Shown: positions 7,679-16,677, counted from the first letter of the stretch. The stretch: 64,000 nucleotides of DNA from Halovenus amylolytica (GCA_004015825.1 SAYS01000010.1:62001-126000); one strand, 5' to 3'. Translations and numbers: made by a program. The notes: generated from the sequence alone by a model not told the origin.

Positions 7679-8161
7679 TCACTCGGCTGCTGCTCTCGCG
7701 GCGGCCTCGACCTCGTCGTAGTCAGGTTCCTGCCCCGGGTTGCCGGCGATCCAGGCGTAGGTGATGGTGCCCGACCCGTCGATGACGAAGACGGCCCGCT
7801 GGGCGAGTTCGTCGATCCCGTACTGGTCGAAACTCGTCGCGGCGTCGTACTCGTAGATTATCTCCCGGTTGGCGTCACTGATCAGATCGAACTCCAGGGA
7901 GAGCTGGTCTCTGAGTTCGTTGAGCACGAACGGTGAGTCGACGCTGACGCCGTACAGCGTCGCGCCGTGTTCGGTGAACCTCTCCAGTCGGTTCTGGAAC
8001 GTGTCCAGCTCGTGATTACAGACTCGCGTGAACGCGCCGGGGAAAAATGCGAGTACGATCGGCCCCTCGGCTTCGAGTGTCTCCGATAGTGTGAACGTTC
8101 CCACGTCACCGTCCGCGAGCGGTGCTGTAAACTCCGGCGCTGTCTCGCCGTTAGATACCAT
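7679..8161 (-). CDS. Peroxiredoxin (AhpC/TSA, AhpE-like)
   Basis: A 160-residue thiol peroxidase. The peroxidatic site is FFPGAFTRVCNHELDTF (Cys about 47). The start MVSNGETAPEFTAPL at 8161 is the standard N-terminus; the longer frame to 8308 is a Cys-containing leader unlike the family. A resolving Cys is not evident in the C-terminal half, suggesting a 1-Cys enzyme. It is divergent from tatA and near MsrB and a disulfide reductase, so this stretch looks like a loose group of oxidant-defence genes. Expected role: reduction of hydrogen peroxide and organic peroxides in the cytoplasm. Confidence 0.9.
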   Translation of the reverse strand: MVSNGETAPEFTAPLADGDVGTFTLSETLEAEGPIVLAFFPGAFTRVCNHELDTFQNRLERFTEHGATLYGVSVDSPFVLNELRDQLSLEFDLISDANREIIYEYDAATSFDQYGIDELAQRAVFVIDGSGTITYAWIAGNPGQEPDYDEVEAAARAAAE

Positions 8162-8295
8162 ATCGCTACATTCGGCGCCTGCTCCCATCAGAATTTGGAT
8201 TGCCACTTCCCTGCTTGCCCCCGATATCGGCAGTATCAAATCGACCACACGGTCCAAAAAGCCTATAATCGAGACTCGGCAAGGAGTAGATAGAA

Positions 8296-8601
8296 ATGGC
8301 AAGCACATTAGTGCCCCTGTTCGGGCCTGTTCCCGGCGGCATGGAGATGGTCGTCATCCTCCTGATCGCTGTGCTACTGTTCGGTGCAAACAAGATCCCA
8401 AAACTCGCACGCTCGACTGGGCAAGCGATGGGCGAGTTCCAGAAAGGCCGCCAGCAGGTCGAACAGGAACTCGAAGAGATGGAAGAGACGATGGAACCGG
8501 ATGCAGACCTCGAGGACGGGAGCAAAGACGATACGGAGTACATGGATCTGGACGACGAAGAAGCCGACGAGGAGTTCGACGTCGACAGCGAAAAGAAATA
8601 A
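8296..8601 (+). CDS. tatA: Sec-independent (Tat) translocase subunit TatA
   Basis: A 101-residue TatA/B-family protein: one N-terminal transmembrane helix (MEMVVILLIAVLLFGANKIP, about residues 16-35), the usual FG...KIPxLAR hinge, an amphipathic helix (ARSTGQAMGEFQKGRQQVEQ) and a very acidic C-terminal tail. TatA oligomers form the passage for folded twin-arginine proteins. Haloarchaea rely heavily on Tat export, and two Tat lipoproteins are encoded in this window (11392-12687 and 14575-16677). No tatC is nearby. The T-rich stretch right after the stop (8602-8635) may serve as terminator. Confidence 0.93.
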   Translation: MASTLVPLFGPVPGGMEMVVILLIAVLLFGANKIPKLARSTGQAMGEFQKGRQQVEQELEEMEETMEPDADLEDGSKDDTEYMDLDDEEADEEFDVDSEKK

Positions 8602-8639
8602 GCGTTTTTCCGTTCAGTATTTTTCGACGGCCCGAACAG

Positions 8640-9044
8640 CTACTCTTCTGGCTCGAATTCGAGTGAGACCGAGTTGATGCAGTAGCGCTTGCCGGTCGGC
8701 TCCGGCCCGTCGTCGAAGATGTGGCCCAGATGGCCTTTGCAGTTGGCACAGACTACTTCCGTCCGGCGCATGCCGTGGCTCGTATCGACCCGTGTCTCGA
8801 TGTTGCCCTCGTCGTAGGCGTCGTAGAAACTCGGCCAGCCAGAGCCGGAGTCGAACTTCTGTTCGGAGTGGAACAACTCGGCACCACAGCCGCTACAGTG
8901 GAAGGTTCCTTCTTCTTTGATATCGAGCAACTCCCCGCTGAACCGCGGTTCTGTCCCAGCTTCTCGGAGGATTTCGTACTCCTCGTCTGTGAGGATTTCG
9001 CGCCACTTCTCTTCGGAATCTGGAATATCTTCCTGGTGACTCAT
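8640..9044 (-). CDS. msrB: Peptide-methionine (R)-S-oxide reductase MsrB
   Basis: A 134-residue MsrB. It shows the two zinc-binding CxxC pairs (CSGCG near residue 48 and CANCKGHLGH near 97), the substrate region FDSGSGWPSFYD, and the catalytic cysteine in GKRYCINSVSLEF. MsrB repairs methionine-R-sulfoxide in proteins using a thiol donor. The start at 9044 (MSHQEDIPDS) gives the family length; a longer frame to 9200 is not needed. It is convergent with tatA and divergent from a FAD disulfide reductase that could feed the thiol pool. Confidence 0.95.
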   Translation of the reverse strand: MSHQEDIPDSEEKWREILTDEEYEILREAGTEPRFSGELLDIKEEGTFHCSGCGAELFHSEQKFDSGSGWPSFYDAYDEGNIETRVDTSHGMRRTEVVCANCKGHLGHIFDDGPEPTGKRYCINSVSLEFEPEE

Positions 9045-9270
9045 ACCCGCTGATAGGGGCTCCGTCCGTATAAATCCGGGCCAGCTGTCTCTGTCCGTGC
9101 GGCTCTCGGAACTGGTAGATTCGGCTACACGTATTAAAAGATATCGGGGACGTGATCTGGTACTGCACGACAGGGGTTCTTTGAGTAAGGCAGGAGTCAA
9201 CTATACCTGTAATGGCACCGAACACAGCAGTCTCGGCGCACTGTGCCGACGAATCTGGGTGTATCGACCG

Positions 9271-10635
9271 ATGAGCGAGTACGATCTGCTCGTCATCGGC
9301 GGGGGAACCGGAAACAACGTCGCTGCGGCGGGGGCGGATGCAGGACTCGACACCGCGCTCGTCGAGAAGGGCAAACTCGGCGGAACCTGTCTGAACAGGG
9401 GCTGTAACCCCTCGAAGATGGTGATTCAGGCCGCAAATGCCGTCAACAACGTCCGCGACGCCGAGAAGTTCCACACCGAGGCCACCCTCGGCGAGACCGA
9501 TTACGCTGCAATCATCGACGAGATGGACGAGGTACTCGGCGGTATCGCGGACGGCATGGAAGAACGATATCGCGAGAAAGAGAACCTCACGCTGTACAAG
9601 GACCACGCCGAGTTCGTCGACGAGCGCACAGTCGTCGTCGGCGGTGAGGAAGTCAGCGCCGAGAAAGTCGTCGTCGCGGCCGGCTCCCGCCCGCTCGTCC
9701 CGCCGATCGACGGTCTCGACGAGGTCGATTACATGACGAGTGCCGACGCACTCTATCTCCGCGAGCAGCCCGACAGCCTCGTGATCCTCGGCGGCGGCTA
9801 CATCGCTGTCGAACTGGGCTACTTCTTCGAGTCGATGGGGACCGAGGTGACTATCGTCGAGATGATGGATTCGCTCGTCCCTCGTGAGGACGGCGCTGTC
9901 TCCGAGGGGTTCACCGAGATCGCCGAGTCCCGCCACGACGTCTACACCGGCCACCGCGTGACCGAGGTCGAACCGGACGATGGCGGCGTCCAGGTCCACG
10001 CCGAAACCGAAGACGGCGACACCATTGCTGTCGGTGGCGAGGAGGTCCTCGTCGCGCTGGGTCGGCGGCCGAACACCGACACGCTTGACGTCGAGGCGGC
10101 GGGGATCGAACTGGACGACCGCGGCTTCATCGAGACCGACGAGTATCTGGCTACCTCGGAAGAGAACGTCTGGGCGCTGGGCGACATCGCGGGCAACCAG
10201 ATGTTCAAACACTCCGGCGATTACGAGACCCAGCAACTCGTCGAGACCGTGGTCCACGACAACCCGACCGAAGTCGACTACACGGCGATGCCACACGCCA
10301 TCTTCACCGAGCCACAGATGGCTGGCGTCGGGAAGACCGAAGAAGAACTCGAAGAGGCTGGCGAGGAGTACGTGGTTGGGACGCAGTCGATTCCCGGGAC
10401 GCCGATGGGCCGCGCGAAGAAACTCGACCACGGCTTCGTGAAAGTGCTGGCCGCGCCCGACGGCGAGATCCTCGGCTGTCACATGCTGGGCCACGAGGTC
10501 TCGACGATGATTCACGAGGTCGTCGTCGCGATGCGCCGCGGTGAGGACACTGTCGAGGACATCACCGACACGATCCACGCCCACCCGACGCTGAACAAGG
10601 CCGTCGAGTACGCCTTCGGCGACGTGGAGCTGTGA
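9271..10635 (+). CDS. FAD-dependent pyridine nucleotide-disulfide oxidoreductase (dihydrolipoamide dehydrogenase/GCR-like)
   Basis: A 454-residue class I flavin disulfide reductase. Domains in order: FAD-binding VIGGGTGNNVAAAGADAG; redox-active CLNRGC (about residues 43-48, CxxxxC); NAD-binding ILGGGYIAVELGYFFESMG; second FAD contact WALGDIAGNQMFKH; dimerisation domain with catalytic HAHPTLNKAVEYA. The CLNRGCNPSKM context differs slightly from typical lipoamide dehydrogenases (usually GC-I-P-T/S-K). No 2-oxoacid dehydrogenase subunits are nearby, and msrB is divergent. It could be a lipoamide dehydrogenase paralogue, a mercuric-reductase-like protein, or the haloarchaeal bis-gamma-glutamylcystine reductase. 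Start 9271 (MSEYDLLVIGG) is chosen over 9097 because the motif must be near the N-terminus. Confidence 0.88.
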   Translation: MSEYDLLVIGGGTGNNVAAAGADAGLDTALVEKGKLGGTCLNRGCNPSKMVIQAANAVNNVRDAEKFHTEATLGETDYAAIIDEMDEVLGGIADGMEERYREKENLTLYKDHAEFVDERTVVVGGEEVSAEKVVVAAGSRPLVPPIDGLDEVDYMTSADALYLREQPDSLVILGGGYIAVELGYFFESMGTEVTIVEMMDSLVPREDGAVSEGFTEIAESRHDVYTGHRVTEVEPDDGGVQVHAETEDGDTIAVGGEEVLVALGRRPNTDTLDVEAAGIELDDRGFIETDEYLATSEENVWALGDIAGNQMFKHSGDYETQQLVETVVHDNPTEVDYTAMPHAIFTEPQMAGVGKTEEELEEAGEEYVVGTQSIPGTPMGRAKKLDHGFVKVLAAPDGEILGCHMLGHEVSTMIHEVVVAMRRGEDTVEDITDTIHAHPTLNKAVEYAFGDVEL

Positions 10636-10671
10636 ACCAGTTACGCGATTGTGCTCCGGAAGAGAGATACT

Positions 10672-11391
10672 ATGCAAACTGATCTATTTCAGACGGTAGC
10701 GGGGACCAGTGTCACGGCGGTGACAGCCGACGAGATGCGTGATGTCGACCGCGTCGCCATCGAGGCGGTCGGGCTGACGCTCCCGCGGATGATGGAACAC
10801 GCCGGGCGGTCGCTGGCCGCCGAGGCACTGGCGATGAGTGACGAGACCGATCGCGAGATTGTCGTTCTCGCTGGAGGTGGCGGAAACGGCGGTGGCGGGC
10901 TGGTCTGTGCCCGCAATCTGCTCAATCGGGGTATCCCGACGACTGTGGTTCTCGACAGGGAGCCATCCAAACTGGACGGCGTGCCGGGCGAACAACTCGA
11001 CATTCTCCGGGAGATGGATGCCACGGTGAGGACCGACGAACCACCAGCAGCCTCGCTCGTCGTCGATGCGATTCTCGGCTACGGACTCTCGGGTGCACCG
11101 CACGGGCGCACAGGCGAGTTGATCGAGTGGATCGATTCCGTCGACGTGCCGATCCTCTCGCTCGACGTACCCTCCGGGATCGACGCCACGAGCGGTGATC
11201 GGCCGGGTGCCGCGGTCGATCCAGCCCGCACACTCACGCTCGCACTCCCGAAAACCGGGCTCGCTGACCTGTCTGGCGATCTCCTGCTGGCCGATCTGAG
11301 TATCCCGGCAGTCGTCTACGAGCGGCTGGATATTCCCTCCGAGTCGCCATTTGGTCAGAAATTTACGGTCGAACTGACCGCCGGCCGGTAA
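10672..11391 (+). CDS. nnrE: NAD(P)H-hydrate epimerase domain protein (YjeF N-terminal)
   Basis: A 239-residue YjeF_N protein. It has the ADEMRDVDRVAIEAVGL N-terminal helix, VLAGGGGNGGGGLVCARNL (ligand loop), VDAILGYGLSGAP (catalytic-Asp region) and LDVPSGIDATSGD. It epimerises damaged hydrated NAD(P)H so the dehydratase can repair it. The C-terminal ATP/ADP-dependent dehydratase (kinase-like) domain, often fused in archaea, is absent, so the dehydratase must be encoded elsewhere. It lies 36 bp after the flavin reductase and may be co-transcribed. The ATG at 10672 is preferred; 10651 would add MLRKRDT. The stop directly abuts the convergent lipoprotein gene. Confidence 0.87.
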   Translation: MQTDLFQTVAGTSVTAVTADEMRDVDRVAIEAVGLTLPRMMEHAGRSLAAEALAMSDETDREIVVLAGGGGNGGGGLVCARNLLNRGIPTTVVLDREPSKLDGVPGEQLDILREMDATVRTDEPPAASLVVDAILGYGLSGAPHGRTGELIEWIDSVDVPILSLDVPSGIDATSGDRPGAAVDPARTLTLALPKTGLADLSGDLLLADLSIPAVVYERLDIPSESPFGQKFTVELTAGR

Positions 11392-12687
11392 TCAGAGTTC
11401 GTGGCCACAGGCACACTCGCCGATGCAGTAGGTCGTCTCGTACTCGCCGGTGAGCTGTTCGAGCGCGGGGAGCCCCTCGGCAGCCTCGCCTCCGGTTTCG
11501 AGTCGAACGGTCGCCGCAGTGACACCGTAGGGTTCGGGACCCACCGCGATGGTGTCGACGATTTCCCGCTGTTCGCTGTCGATCACCGCAACCTCGCCGC
11601 TGGTCTGGACCGGGACGTACAGCTTCGTTCTGTCGGGGTCCCAGGAGCCGACAAAGACCGAGCCGTCCAGATCGAGTCGGCCATCGACCTCGCCTGCGGC
11701 GAGATCGATCACGCTCACGTCGTTCGTTCCCGGTGTGAACACGTAACCGAACTCGGAGTCGGGACCGATCTCGCTGGTCAGCGGTCCCTCGCCGAGTCCG
11801 TCCTCTGGCACGAGTCGGCTCTGTTCGACTGGCTCTGTCGGATCGCTCAGGTCCCAGATGCTCTCGCTGCCGACCGAACCGTTGTTGTGTTCGACCAGCA
11901 GTCGCTGGCCGTCCCAGGCGGCGGTCCCCATCCACGGTGCTGGTGCCGCCCCATCCGCGCTCTCCACGTCGATCTGATTCACGATCTCGAAGGCCTCGAT
12001 GTCGAGGACGGTCAGCGTGTCGCCGAACAGGTCGGGGACGTAGGCGTACTCGCCGTCTGGGTGGATCGTCACGTCACAGGGTCCTGGGCCGTCGTTGTCC
12101 CCGCGACCCCCTTCGGATCCGCGCTCGATCTCTCCGGTCACCTCGCCGAACGAGTCAGAGTCCCGGTCGGCGTCGATTTTGAACTGCCGGTGGGCAGGTT
12201 CGCGGGTGCTGACGACGAGGTGGCTCCCGTCGGGTGTCTGTTCCTGCCAGTTCGCGCCCGATCCCGTCTCGATCTCGGCCAGCTCTTCGAGCGGACCAGT
12301 CGAAACGGCCCGGACGCCGTCGTCGACGTTGAGCCAGAGTGGATCCTCCGGCCGGTCGGTCAGCTGTGGCGAGAACTGATTCGAGGGAAATGAGGCGGTC
12401 ATGCCGAGCGAACGCGTCTCGACGACCGAGTCGGTCTCCACATCGACGAGGTTGACCGTGCCGTCGCCAGTGTTGAAGACGAACATCGTCGGGCGGGTCA
12501 CGACCTCGCCGGAGCCGGAATCGTCTCCAGTTTCGTCGTCGCCGTCGCCGTCACTTCCGAGACAGCCGGCTGTCGCCGCCGTGCCGACCGCGGCCGATCC
12601 CGCGAGCACCGTTCGCCGGGAGAGGCTGGGTCGGGGGGACTGCCCCCCGTTCTCGTTCGGATACAGCCGCTGATCAGATCGATCCAT
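11392..12687 (-). CDS. Tat-exported lipoprotein with YncE-like beta-propeller
   Basis: A 431-residue secreted protein. The N-terminus has a twin-arginine motif (LSRRTVLAGSAAVG) and a lipobox (ATAGC, Cys about residue 42), then an Asp/Gly/Glu-rich linker. The rest is a seven-bladed-like propeller of repeated units such as DVTIHPDGEYAYVPDLFGDT, LTVLDIEAFEIVNQIDVES and VAVIDSEQREIVDTIAVG. YncE-type propellers often belong to quinoprotein-like or metal-related surface proteins; the ligand is unknown. The last residues, CIGECACGHEL, carry three cysteines, unusual outside a halophile's cytoplasm and suggesting a metal or disulfide site. Confidence 0.85.
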   Translation of the reverse strand: MDRSDQRLYPNENGGQSPRPSLSRRTVLAGSAAVGTAATAGCLGSDGDGDDETGDDSGSGEVVTRPTMFVFNTGDGTVNLVDVETDSVVETRSLGMTASFPSNQFSPQLTDRPEDPLWLNVDDGVRAVSTGPLEELAEIETGSGANWQEQTPDGSHLVVSTREPAHRQFKIDADRDSDSFGEVTGEIERGSEGGRGDNDGPGPCDVTIHPDGEYAYVPDLFGDTLTVLDIEAFEIVNQIDVESADGAAPAPWMGTAAWDGQRLLVEHNNGSVGSESIWDLSDPTEPVEQSRLVPEDGLGEGPLTSEIGPDSEFGYVFTPGTNDVSVIDLAAGEVDGRLDLDGSVFVGSWDPDRTKLYVPVQTSGEVAVIDSEQREIVDTIAVGPEPYGVTAATVRLETGGEAAEGLPALEQLTGEYETTYCIGECACGHEL

Positions 12688-12853
12688 GGTTGTTGCCCGT
12701 ATTTCGTGACCGACCTATACAAAAGATTGTTTCGTGGCATACTGCTGGATAAAGCTATTTTACTACAGCAATCGAGGCAACAAATATGCGCCCAGGAACT
12801 CGCCGTCGCCGGGTTCGATCGATCCCCGCATTCGACCGCCGAGGGTGGTGACT

Positions 12854-14191
12854 GTGGCAGAACAGACCGAAACCCCGGATCTCCTCGACCCGTTCCGACA
12901 GTTTTTCTCGTTCAAACGCGACGTGCTCGTTCTCTCGGTCGCGATGTTCGCGTTCAGTCTCGGTTTCCAGATGACGAGCCGGTACATCCCGAAATACATG
13001 GAAGTTCTCGGTGCCAGTGGGTTCGCTATCGGCATGTTCGGAACGGTCGGTAACATCATCGGGGCGGTGTACCCCTATCCCGGTGGTGCGCTCTCCGACC
13101 GGATCGGCTCGCGGCTGTCGCTGACGCTTTTCGGACTCCTCTCCAGTCTGGGCTTTCTGTTCTGGCTGATCGCGCCGACGGTCGGGACGATTGGCATCGC
13201 GGGCGTGACCATCGAACCGTGGTTCTGGATCTTCGTTGGCCTCTTCCTGGCACAGGCCTGGAAATCCTTCGGCCTCGGTGCGACGTTCGCGATCGTCAAA
13301 CAGTCCGTGCCCCCGTCGAGACTCGCCCGTGGCTTCGCGAGTACTGAAGTCTTCCGCCGGAGTGCGTTCTTGCTCGGGCCGCTGCTCGCCGCCGGTGTCC
13401 TGTTCGTGTTCGCCGACTTCCAGGTCGGCTTTCAGGTCGTCCTCGCAGTCGCCGTCGTCTTCGCCGTCGTCGCGACGATGGTCCAGCACGCCCTCTACGA
13501 ACCCGAAGACACCGCGATCGGCAAATCCTTCGAGGGGGTTGGCGAGATCGCCGACGACCTCCGGAACCTGCCGCCGGAACTCCGCCCCCTCCTCGTCGCC
13601 GATACGCTCGTCCGCTTTGGCAACGGGATGGTGTACGTCTTCTTCGTGATCGTCATCACGGACTTCCTGCAGGTCGGACTGGCGGTCGGCAGCCTCTCGC
13701 TGGACCCGGACGTGTTTTTCGGCGTCTTGCTGGCAATCGAGATGGCGATCGCGCTCGTCTCGATGCCGATTGCCGCGAAGGCGGCGGAATCTATCGGGCT
13801 CAAACCCGTCGTCGCGCTCGGTTTTTCGGTGTACGCCATCTTTCCGATCTTGCTCATCTCCGCACCAGCGAATGCCACGGTCGTCGCGCTCCTGTTCGCC
13901 TACTCCGGGCTTCGCTTTGCGGGGCTGCCGGCACACAAAGCGCTTATCGTCGGTCCGGCAGAGCGCGATACGGGTGGTCGCGTCGCTGGCTCGTACTACC
14001 TCATCCGGAACGTGGTCGTCATCCCGAGCGCGGCGATCGGCGGTGCGATCTACGGCGGGTTCAGCGTCCCGCTGACTGACATCGCCTATCCGGGGAACGA
14101 AATTCTGGCATTCGGACTCGCAACTGTCGTCGGACTGGCTGGCACACTCTACTTCCTCGCCTTCGGCAAGGAGTTCGAGGCCTACGCCTAA
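12854..14191 (+). CDS. Major facilitator superfamily transporter
   Basis: A roughly 445-residue, about 12-helix MFS permease. The loop 2-3 signature is recognisable as GGALSDRIGSRLSLTLFG; other helices include LVLSVAMFAFSLGFQMTSRY and IVKQSVPPSRLARGFASTEV. The start is uncertain: the frame is open from ATG 12734, but that leader looks non-coding. GTG at 12854 lies 8 bases after GAGGG and gives MAEQTETPDLLDPFRQFF, a natural N-terminus. The substrate cannot be told from sequence; the family as a whole moves sugars, drugs and organic acids. It stands alone between the lipoprotein gene and a small membrane protein. Confidence 0.87.
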   Translation: MAEQTETPDLLDPFRQFFSFKRDVLVLSVAMFAFSLGFQMTSRYIPKYMEVLGASGFAIGMFGTVGNIIGAVYPYPGGALSDRIGSRLSLTLFGLLSSLGFLFWLIAPTVGTIGIAGVTIEPWFWIFVGLFLAQAWKSFGLGATFAIVKQSVPPSRLARGFASTEVFRRSAFLLGPLLAAGVLFVFADFQVGFQVVLAVAVVFAVVATMVQHALYEPEDTAIGKSFEGVGEIADDLRNLPPELRPLLVADTLVRFGNGMVYVFFVIVITDFLQVGLAVGSLSLDPDVFFGVLLAIEMAIALVSMPIAAKAAESIGLKPVVALGFSVYAIFPILLISAPANATVVALLFAYSGLRFAGLPAHKALIVGPAERDTGGRVAGSYYLIRNVVVIPSAAIGGAIYGGFSVPLTDIAYPGNEILAFGLATVVGLAGTLYFLAFGKEFEAYA

Positions 14192-14375
14192 CTTTCATTA
14201 AAAATAGTGTAATACTTATCACGGACAGTAGCGTACGTCCATACGGGGGAGATTGACCGATTCGTGGCGGAACGTCGCGAGGCCACAACAATGAAACCAC
14301 CAGCTAACTCCGGCACCGGAGCTGTATCGACACAGAAAGAGCGGCCACAGAGCCATCCAATGGGGGGTGTCGACG

Positions 14376-14561
14376 ATGTCCGAGGCTGAAAATGAACTCC
14401 TGACGTTCACCGAGTCGAAGGAACTGCTACTGAGTATCGTCGCGATGGCGGGAATCGTCGTTGGCGGCTGGATGCTGTATAACTCGGTGATGACAACCGT
14501 CGGTGTGGCAGTGCTTGCGCTATCGTTCGTCTGCATGGCGATCGTTCTGGTGATCGTCTGA
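14376..14561 (+). CDS. Small two-helix membrane protein
   Basis: A 61-residue protein, MSEAENELLTFTESKELLLS followed by two hydrophobic segments (about 21-37 and 41-60) joined by a tight NSVMTT turn. A G-rich stretch (GGGGGGTG) lies 9-16 bases before the ATG at 14376 and could pair with 16S rRNA. I do not know the family; small proteins of this shape are abundant in haloarchaea. The short cytoplasmic head is acidic. Confidence 0.7.
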   Translation: MSEAENELLTFTESKELLLSIVAMAGIVVGGWMLYNSVMTTVGVAVLALSFVCMAIVLVIV

Positions 14562-14574
14562 CACCGTCGGTTGT

Positions 14575-16677
14575 TTAAAGCTTTTTAGCAGCCCGTGCCT
14601 GTTCTGCCCGCCGCCGTGCCTGTTCGAGACGTCTGTCGTTGGCGTTTGCTACACCGTCCGGTAGTGAGCCCCGGGCTTCGGCTAACCGGGTTTCGACACG
14701 TTCGAGTCGGTTCGCAACCGCTTCGAGTCGCTGATCTGCGTTGCCCCGCTCGCCTGCCTGTGCCTGTTCGGCCGCTCTCCTGGCCGCCTCGGCGACGGCA
14801 TCGAGCGCGTTCGCGAGCCCCCGGACTGCATTCTGCTGGCCGCCACCACTGCGACCAGTGCTGTCGCCATCGTCACTATCGTCGTCGTCATCGTCACGAT
14901 CGTCGTCGACAGCCGCAACCTGGGCACTCGTCTCCTCGGCCAGGTCGGCGAGATAGGTTGCGAGCGAACTCTTCCCCGTCCGGGGGTTGTCGATCCGGAC
15001 ACGTTCCTCGTCGGACGGGTTGACACGGACCGCACCCAGTTCGTCGTCGCTGTCGCGGAGTTCGGTCGTGAACGCACCGCCCTCGTGGACGTACACCGCA
15101 TCGGGGCCAGAAAGCGGTGCATCGTACAGCCGCCCGGCGAAATCGTCCTCCACGGCGAGGTTGGTCAGTTCGCTGTCCGCCTCGCTGGGATCGACTTCGA
15201 GTTTCGTCGCGTTCTCGCGAGCCACGACCGGTATCTCGCCCTCGACACCGGCGACGGTGGTCTCGTTCTCTCCCGAGACAGTAACGGTCTCACTGTGTGG
15301 TTCGACACCCGCGCCGTTGATCGTGAACGTGTGTTCGCCCTCCGGAACGTCCTGGAGGACTGCGACGCCCTGGAACGTCGGCACAGCTTCGGGTTCGCTC
15401 TGTAACAGTGCGAACATTTCGAGTGGTGAATCCGACGTCATCACCCCCTCGTCGTCCGGTGCATCGTCGGAGGTGACGGTGTTCGTCACCTTGGCAATCA
15501 CCTGGTTGAACGGCGAGGGCTCGCCGATGGCTTCGTATCGGTCCGAGAGCGCCTGTCGGTGGCGTCGCTCGCTGATGTCGGAAGCCGGCGCGTCGTACCG
15601 GGTCGATTTCCACGGGACACCCGTCGTCGTGATGTGGCTCGCGATCAGATCTTCGGCGAAATCCGGAATCCTGAACTCGAAACTCAACTGCGGTCCCGTG
15701 AACGCCTCGATGTGTTCGAGTTCCGCAGTCGGAACGAGATCGTACGCCAGGTCTGCATCCTCGCCCGCCCGCCCCTCGAACGCGAATATGTCACTGGTCT
15801 CCCGGTCCGGGAGATTCGTCGGTGGTGATCGCAGGTCGTCGAACGACCGGATCGTCAGCGCATCCGAAATGAGATCCGACGAATCCACCGAGGGGAGTCG
15901 GTCGTGTTCGTACAGCGGGTCGCCGTCGAGTTCCGGAACTGCGTAGGGTAGCTTGAGGCCTTCGTCCCGCGGCAGGCCGTAAGCCAGCGGAATCGTGACG
16001 ACGTCTTCGAGGCCGTCGACGACGCTGTTCGTGATATCTGCGATGTCGCCGTCCAGTGGGAACCGCTGGAATCGATCCGCGTCACCGTTGACCGAGAGCC
16101 CGCTAGAGTGGGAGCCGAGTTCGACGAGCAGCCGTGGCCGTCGGTCGGGGTCCGGATCGAGAAACTCGTTGTTCGGGACGCTCCGGGAGTGTGCGCTGGC
16201 GACGTACAGCTGTGGTTCCTCCGTCTCGGTGTCCACGAACACCTGCAACAGCTCCCAGTCGTGCCAGTGGAAGTTCGTCGTGAACTGATCGAACGCCGAG
16301 TAAAACCAGTACTGGACGACCGCGAGTGACGACGCTTCGTACTGCCGGACGTGATAGAAGGCTCGCGGCTCCGGTGGATCGTCACCCCCGCCGCGTTCGA
16401 CGTAGCCGTTCAGTGCGTCGAAGCCATCGACGACGGTTCTCTCGTCCTGCTCGCTTTCGTACGGTCGTGGGTCCGTCGGATACCACTCCTCGTTCCGGTC
16501 GAAATACAGCGTCGGCGCGAACTCCTCGGCGAGTGACTGCGCCCGGTCGGTGTCCACTGTTTCGGTTTCACCGTCGTCCTCCCGCTGGAAAAAGGAACAG
16601 CCCGCGAGCGATGCGACACCACCGCCAGCCATGCCGGCGAGCACTGTCCGTCGGTCGAACAAGTCTGGCTCTGTCAT
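14575..16677 (-). CDS. Large Tat lipoprotein, haloarchaeal conserved hypothetical
   Basis: A 700-residue exported protein. Twin-arginine signal FDRRTVLAGMAGGGVASLAG, then a lipobox (SLAGC). Residues about 40-400 form a domain with aromatic and His/Asp residues in tight groups, for example NFHWHDWELLQVFVD and FYHVRQYEASSLAVVQYWFY, reminiscent of Vps62/NPP1-like beta folds but not certain. A PEGA-like beta segment follows (PEGEHTFTINGAG, about 475). After an Asp-rich linker (VDDDRDDDDDDSDDGDS) the last 90 residues are a predicted Arg/Ala/Glu coiled coil ending in a basic AAKKL. A start at 16677 fits the signal peptide; the longer frame to 16848 does not. The function is unknown; it probably sits on the outer face of the membrane. 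Confidence 0.82.
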   Translation of the reverse strand: MTEPDLFDRRTVLAGMAGGGVASLAGCSFFQREDDGETETVDTDRAQSLAEEFAPTLYFDRNEEWYPTDPRPYESEQDERTVVDGFDALNGYVERGGGDDPPEPRAFYHVRQYEASSLAVVQYWFYSAFDQFTTNFHWHDWELLQVFVDTETEEPQLYVASAHSRSVPNNEFLDPDPDRRPRLLVELGSHSSGLSVNGDADRFQRFPLDGDIADITNSVVDGLEDVVTIPLAYGLPRDEGLKLPYAVPELDGDPLYEHDRLPSVDSSDLISDALTIRSFDDLRSPPTNLPDRETSDIFAFEGRAGEDADLAYDLVPTAELEHIEAFTGPQLSFEFRIPDFAEDLIASHITTTGVPWKSTRYDAPASDISERRHRQALSDRYEAIGEPSPFNQVIAKVTNTVTSDDAPDDEGVMTSDSPLEMFALLQSEPEAVPTFQGVAVLQDVPEGEHTFTINGAGVEPHSETVTVSGENETTVAGVEGEIPVVARENATKLEVDPSEADSELTNLAVEDDFAGRLYDAPLSGPDAVYVHEGGAFTTELRDSDDELGAVRVNPSDEERVRIDNPRTGKSSLATYLADLAEETSAQVAAVDDDRDDDDDDSDDGDSTGRSGGGQQNAVRGLANALDAVAEAARRAAEQAQAGERGNADQRLEAVANRLERVETRLAEARGSLPDGVANANDRRLEQARRRAEQARAAKKL

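Noticed and set aside
8893..10677. 594-residue ORF antisense to the flavin disulfide reductase
   Set aside because: It mirrors a clear enzyme gene; the high-GC codon pattern of haloarchaea opens long antisense frames. The predicted protein is rich in His/Val/Arg and has no domain.
12755..13936. 393-residue minus-strand ORF over the MFS gene
   Set aside because: Composition (Arg/Glu/His repeats) is that of an antisense shadow; the plus strand encodes an obvious 12-helix permease.
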